Shown one piece after another: positions 59,911 through 64,000 of a stretch of DNA of 64,000 bases. Within the stretch, counting starts at the first letter, position 1, and each line of letters begins with the position of its first letter. The notes under the pieces were generated by a model that had not been told where the DNA came from, did not search any database, and saw nothing but the letters and a program-made list of their open reading frames with translations. A program made the position numbers and the translations under genes. This DNA comes from Poecilobothrus nobilitatus (Eukaryota; Arthropoda; Insecta; Diptera; Dolichopodidae): contig OX352774.1 of assembly GCA_947095535.1 (NCBI GenBank), positions 177,690,200-177,754,199 of the forward strand, read 5' to 3'.

Positions 59911-60138
59911 TTCGCCTTAAGAAATCTAAATTGGGCTAATCCCCTTATATTGTCTCCATATGTTAATCGTCTCAAATTATTTGACATGAATACTTTAGAA
60001 TGCAGAGGAACAGTTTAGGTTATTGTTTTTATTACTCAAGTATTTCATAAATTATATAGATTCACACTATACATTAACAACATATTAATTAACTCAATCA
60101 ACACACGAAACGAACACTTTTTAGGTTCGATTAGATAA
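59911..60138 (+). pseudogene. Jockey-type LINE ORF2 C-terminal fossil
   Basis: One forward frame of 76 codons, broken only by one internal TAG (about 60016), reads FALRNLNWANPLILSPYVNR, then LKLFDMNTLECRGTV. After the stop it continues in frame with a Phe/Ile block and INSINTRNEHFLGSIR to a terminal stop at 60136-60138. Jockey-clade polyproteins carry A-L-R-x-L-x-W-x-x-P-x-x-L-P-P-Y-x-x-R-x-x-L-x-x-L-x-T-L-E-x-R-R and later P-x-R-x-x-R-x-x-x-x-L, which matches in order, spacing and frame. The best-preserved protein fossil in the window after the hAT one. RT and endonuclease domains are absent. Confidence 0.65.
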
Positions 60139-60170
60139 CATAGATACATATTTTCGATTAGATAACATAG
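60126..60170 (+). repeat. Direct repeat TTCGATTAGATAACATAG x2
   Basis: Two exact 18-bp copies, 27 bp apart (60126-60143 and 60153-60170), at the very end of the LINE frame. Short 3' repeats are common at LINE ends. Confidence 0.75.
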
Positions 60171-60583
60171 GATTATTATTTATTTAAAATAGATTTAATC
60201 TTAATTGTCTCAACCAAGTCTTTTTTATAATAGATACCTATGTACATACATATATATATATCTATGTATGTAATTATTTAAGAATTCTTGATAGGTTGTC
60301 ATTGCAGGATTATGTGCAAAAATGTAACTATTAGTTTTATCACTTTTTATTCTTATTTAAAACAAAACAAGTTAAAATATTATTAACGTAATAAATTAAA
60401 TCTACATAATATTGTATAATTAAAAATATATATATATATATGTTTGTATTTATGTATTCACATATATATCTATAATAAATGAAAATTGAAAATTGATATG
60501 GTTGTACTCGTCATATATATATGTATATTACCTATACGTACATATAAGTTGATGATGTTATTTTAATCCTAATTATATTATTT

Positions 60584-60612
60584 ATAAGGGTATATATATA
60601 ATATACCCTTAA
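60584..60612. repeat. Hairpin TAAGGGTATAT/ATATACCCTTA
   Basis: An 11-bp perfect stem with a short AT loop. The CCC/GGG plus TATA composition resembles the Helentron-like 3' hairpin with arms swapped; no other part of that element adjoins. Confidence 0.5.
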
Positions 60613-63300
60613 TACTTTCATTTTATTTTATTTTTAAACATACACTAAGGTACAAAATATTATATGTACTTAAAAATGAAAATGGTACTTATTGAAAATT
60701 TGTAAATGTTTGGCTGTTTCAATATTTAAAAGAGAAAAGAAATCTTTTTTATATTTATATTTTTTTTTTTTTTTTTTGTAAGAATAATTTCCTTGTTTGT
60801 CATTAAAAAATTTTTCTTATCATTATTTTAATCTAATGTCTAATTAAAATAATTTAAATAAGTACATTTTTTTTTTTAAAAGCCTTTCTTCTATTCTTAT
60901 TCTCTATTCTTAACATTATACCTATGTATGTTTTTTTGTTTTATTTTTCATATCACTGACCACTGTAATACTCCACAATTCATTTTACTAATCTCTTCTC
61001 TCATCTATTTCTTTTATTATTATCCTTTTTTTTTGTTTTTGTTTTTTTTCTATTTTTATTATTATTACAAAAGGATGAAGAAAATGAAAGATAAATTAAT
61101 GAAAATGCAAAACAAAGGAGACAGGAAAACAATAGGAAATGAAATATATTATGTTATACGTATTGAAATACATATGTATGTATACATATATATTGTAATT
61201 TTTTTCTTTAGACTCAGCTGATTTATAAATTTTAAAAGTCAATTACATATAAGTATATATTCAACAGTCCGAATAAGATAACATTTAATCTATTTTTATA
61301 TAACGGTATTTTATATAATATTTACAAAAGGCAAAAATATAAACAACAACAAAACAATATACGAATTATTATTATGTAAATATATGTATGTATGTACATT
61401 CCATTTATTATTGTTATCATTCTTACCTTAATGGATCCATAATTTTCTGTGTCAAAAAGAAAAACAACAACAAACACTTGATTTATTAAAAATGCAAAAA
61501 ATAAAAAAAAATAAAAAAAAACGATGTAATCTTTTTCCTTTTTCTTTTCAACAAATTAGAAAAAGAATAAAGGGCAAATTCCCTTTTTTAACTTACTACA
61601 ATAAATTAAAAATAATATTTTTTTTTTTAAATTATATAATATTATTTATTATATTATATACATATATTTATATATGTATGTATTTATTTATTTATTTTTT
61701 TTAAATATTAAAAATTTAAATAATTTTTTTTTTTTTTTACACCAAAATTAATTTCATATTTACATAAAAAATAAAATTTATTTTTAAGTAAGTAAAATTA
61801 ATTATTTTTTTTTTTTTGTTCAAATAATTTTCACGGTGTAAAACGTTTCAGTATCTTATCATTAAAATTTTTACACAAAATCAATTAAAAAGAAAATGAA
61901 ATTAAAAAAAAAACAATGATACAAAAGAAAAATAATTATTATTAAAAACCACCTATTATTTTTTTAATATTTTTTTTTTTGTTTGTTTTTTCTATTAATC
62001 GTGCGATTTTTTACACAATTTCATCATTAATTTTTCTTTTTTTTTTTTTTTTTTAGTTTTACTTTAACTTTTTATGGAAATTTAAATATTGACTTATCAC
62101 TTTCAATATTCGGTATTAACTAAAATAAAAAATTGAAAGAAAATTTTTATATTGTATTGAAATTGAAAAAAAAAAAAACAAAAAATACTTACATATATAG
62201 GTATATAATCTTTGGTTATGTTTATATTTATATAGTATTGTATATAGGTACATTAGTACATATTAATATATATTATGTATATTTATTATTTATACACTTC
62301 TGTTTAAATTACGATAAAACTATAAAAACAAAAAACAAAAAACAAAATACAATAATAATATTAAAATATATAGGTACCAAACCAATATATGTACCATTAT
62401 AATCAATATCGTAAAAGATTCATTAATAATTTGTTGAAAAAAAAAATAGCATAGATAGATACATATGTCTGGTCATAATATGCATATGAATAACGAATAA
62501 GATTGAAATTAAGTTTGAGAATCATTGACTTAAAATATCTTTTTTTTTGGAAAAATTTAACAAATACAACAACCATAAATTGCAAATATTATTAATAGAA
62601 AAAAAAAAAAAAAAGAAGCGCCATAATAAATTTAAGTGGTGAATTTTTGTATTAATTTTATTTATTTACAATGTCAATAAAAATATTGTGGGGAGTGATG
62701 AGTGGTGAATGATGATTGATAATGGCTGAGTGACAATTTTTAAAGATTGAAATTTTTAAATACAGATTTCTTCTGGGCAATAAATTATTAGAGAAAATTT
62801 TTAGAATTATTTCTTTTTTTTAATAAATTACAATTATTTTTTTATCATATTTATGTATTCATTTATTTTATTTATTTATTAACTTTCTTGCTGTAAAAAC
62901 AAAAAAAAATCTGACAACACCATTAAATTGTTTGTCAACTAGTATTATATAAAACACTTCAAAACTCTTGAGAAATTACACGAATTTCTATATATTTTTA
63001 CATATGAAATCTAAGAAATTTTTAGAAATTGCCTATACTATGAATAATTTTTCAAAATTTACTTAAAAATAACATAAAGCTTTATTATTAATTTTTTATT
63101 TTTTATATAAGTTATTGACGATAACAATTATGTCAGTTAATCCATATTGGCGCCAAAGGTGAAGTAAATTTGGATATGAGAGGAGTCCAAATTGTACAAT
63201 CTGAGGAAGGAAAAACGAAATGAAAAAGAGAAGTAAATTATATTGAAAAAGAGAAAAGGCAAAAACTTTAAGATAAGGAAAAAAAACTTTTTCGTTATTT
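60613..63300. other. AT-rich spacer, no gene seen
   Basis: Densest homopolymer and CATA/TATG region of the window. Open frames at 60928-61221, 61492-61704, 62133-62402 and 62403-62585 are simple-sequence artefacts. Confidence 0.6.
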
Positions 63301-63600
63301 AATCCTTTGATGGATAGTAGGCGGCATATGCCGCTTTTCGCTGTTTCTAGGGGGACACGACGATATATGGCGTCAAAACTTTATAAAATCAGTACGGTAT
63401 ATTTAGTTTTTGTTTCAGTTATATGGTAGAAACAATTGTTGTGTCCCCTTAGAAATATAGATAGAATACAGATAGAGTTATTGTCCCAGAAAATTTTTTT
63501 TCAGGACATTTAAATTGTATTGACATGTTTCCACAAAAATTGAAAACAATTTTGTTAGGACGGGATATACCTTAATACATCGCATTTCAAATGCAGTATT
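63301..63600. mobile_element. GC-richer patch with palindromes, unidentified mobile element
   Basis: TTAATCCTTTGATGGATAG begins the patch; TTAA followed by a CCTTTG-like end is reminiscent of piggyBac-type termini but no second end was found. It holds a perfect 14-bp palindrome GCGGCATATGCCGC (63321-63334). It also has an inverted repeat, TCTAGGGGGACACGA (63346-63360) against TTGTGTCCCCTTAGA (63439-63453). Confidence 0.35.
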
Positions 63601-63609
63601 TTTTTTCCC

Positions 63610-63701
63610 CCTAAAGGAGGTGGGAATCTTCCAAAAACACCAAGAATTTCCCCATTGGTAGTGTCAGATTCTTACTGACTAAACCCACCTCCCCTTTTAG
63701 C
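63610..63701 (+). repeat. 47-bp repeated hairpin segment within a larger inverted repeat
   Basis: 63610-63656 duplicates 50428-50474. Here the segment continues to AACCCACCTCCCCTTTTA (63684-63701), the complement of its own start TAAAGGAGGTGGGA, so this copy retains a second arm that the 50.4-kb copy lacks. Confidence 0.6.
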
Positions 63702-64000
63702 CAATATAACAATATAATGAGCTCAAACCCTTACCTGCGAATGCAGTATATTGGCTAGGAAGTAGAGATAGGAAAGGATAAGAAATGGATACGGAAACAT
63801 TGAATTGGGAGTGGGACTGTAAGGGAGCAATGAACCCGCCTATTATTATTACTATTTTGCTAACAGTGACTAAAGCCGTCACAACAGTTACAACATGTTG
63901 TAGTATATAGTACTTACATGAGGTAATTATTAAAGGCAACCCCCACTGTTACTGTAGCGACTACTATTATTGGCATTGGTATTCTTATTAATATTATAAT
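63702..64000. other. GC-richer, unassigned sequence at window edge
   Basis: AGCCAATATA (63698-63707) and TATATTGGCT (63747-63756) are perfect inverted copies. Composition is more balanced than almost anywhere else, suggesting a mobile element or gene edge running off the window. The minus frame 63697-63939 (80 codons) has no recognised motif and is not claimed as a gene. Confidence 0.35.

Noticed and set aside
63697..63939. 80-codon minus-strand frame in GC-richer DNA
   Set aside because: No motif recognised; inverted repeats overlap it. Kept only as part of an unassigned patch.

Overview
This window is very AT-rich (visibly close to four fifths A+T) with long A and T runs every few hundred bases, (TA)n and (CATA/TATG)n tracts, and no convincing intact gene on either strand. 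The texture, together with a (GGAC)n/(GTCY)n-bearing Helentron-like repeat of the mini-me/DINE-1 kind, jockey-like LINE debris and TA-flanked fold-back elements, points to a dipteran insect, probably a brachyceran fly. This is inference from repeat style, not a species call. The window is best read as intergenic or long-intron DNA. Every open frame of 60 codons or more is Lys/Asn/Ile/Phe/Tyr-rich and looks fortuitous, or overlaps a repeat.

Layout. 0-9.3 kb: a tRNA-like SINE (minus strand), a palindromic GAAGAC-module array inside a dispersed repeat here called family R, a 608-bp TA-flanked fold-back element (5447-6054), copies of a second unnamed repeat (family B), and another tRNA-headed SINE-like unit (9041-9311). 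9.7-17 kb: Helentron-like copies, one combining the body of one type with the 3' hairpin of the other, and one split by a 320-bp insertion. 18-25.7 kb: a 254-bp MITE with a 7-bp target duplication, a LINE fossil, a second GAAGAC-type array and an inverted Helentron-like copy. 28-41.5 kb: two more Helentron-like copies, a decayed hAT element retaining the C-terminal transposase motif, and three copies of one tRNA-derived SINE with target duplications. 42.7-47 kb: another Helentron-like copy, a LINE fossil, and a roughly 1.35-kb inverted-repeat element with a fold-back element nested in it. 49-60.2 kb: a degenerate tRNA-like sequence, a zinc-knuckle LINE fossil (minus), a 640-bp MITE built of CCCGGG-centred palindromic modules with a perfect 8-bp target duplication, a tandem AAATACAGTC array, a 118-bp MITE and a jockey-type LINE fossil. 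63.3-64 kb: a GC-richer patch with palindromes that looks like an unidentified mobile element.

The sequence supports no operon, pathway or working gene set. What it records is layered transposition: SINE into the edge of a Helentron-like copy, fold-back element into an inverted-repeat element, retroposon-like segment into a Helentron-like copy. The least ordinary items are the palindromic-module MITE at 55.2 kb, the two alternative 3' hairpins on related Helentron-like bodies, and the mirrored GAAGAC arrays. Family labels R and B are local names only.
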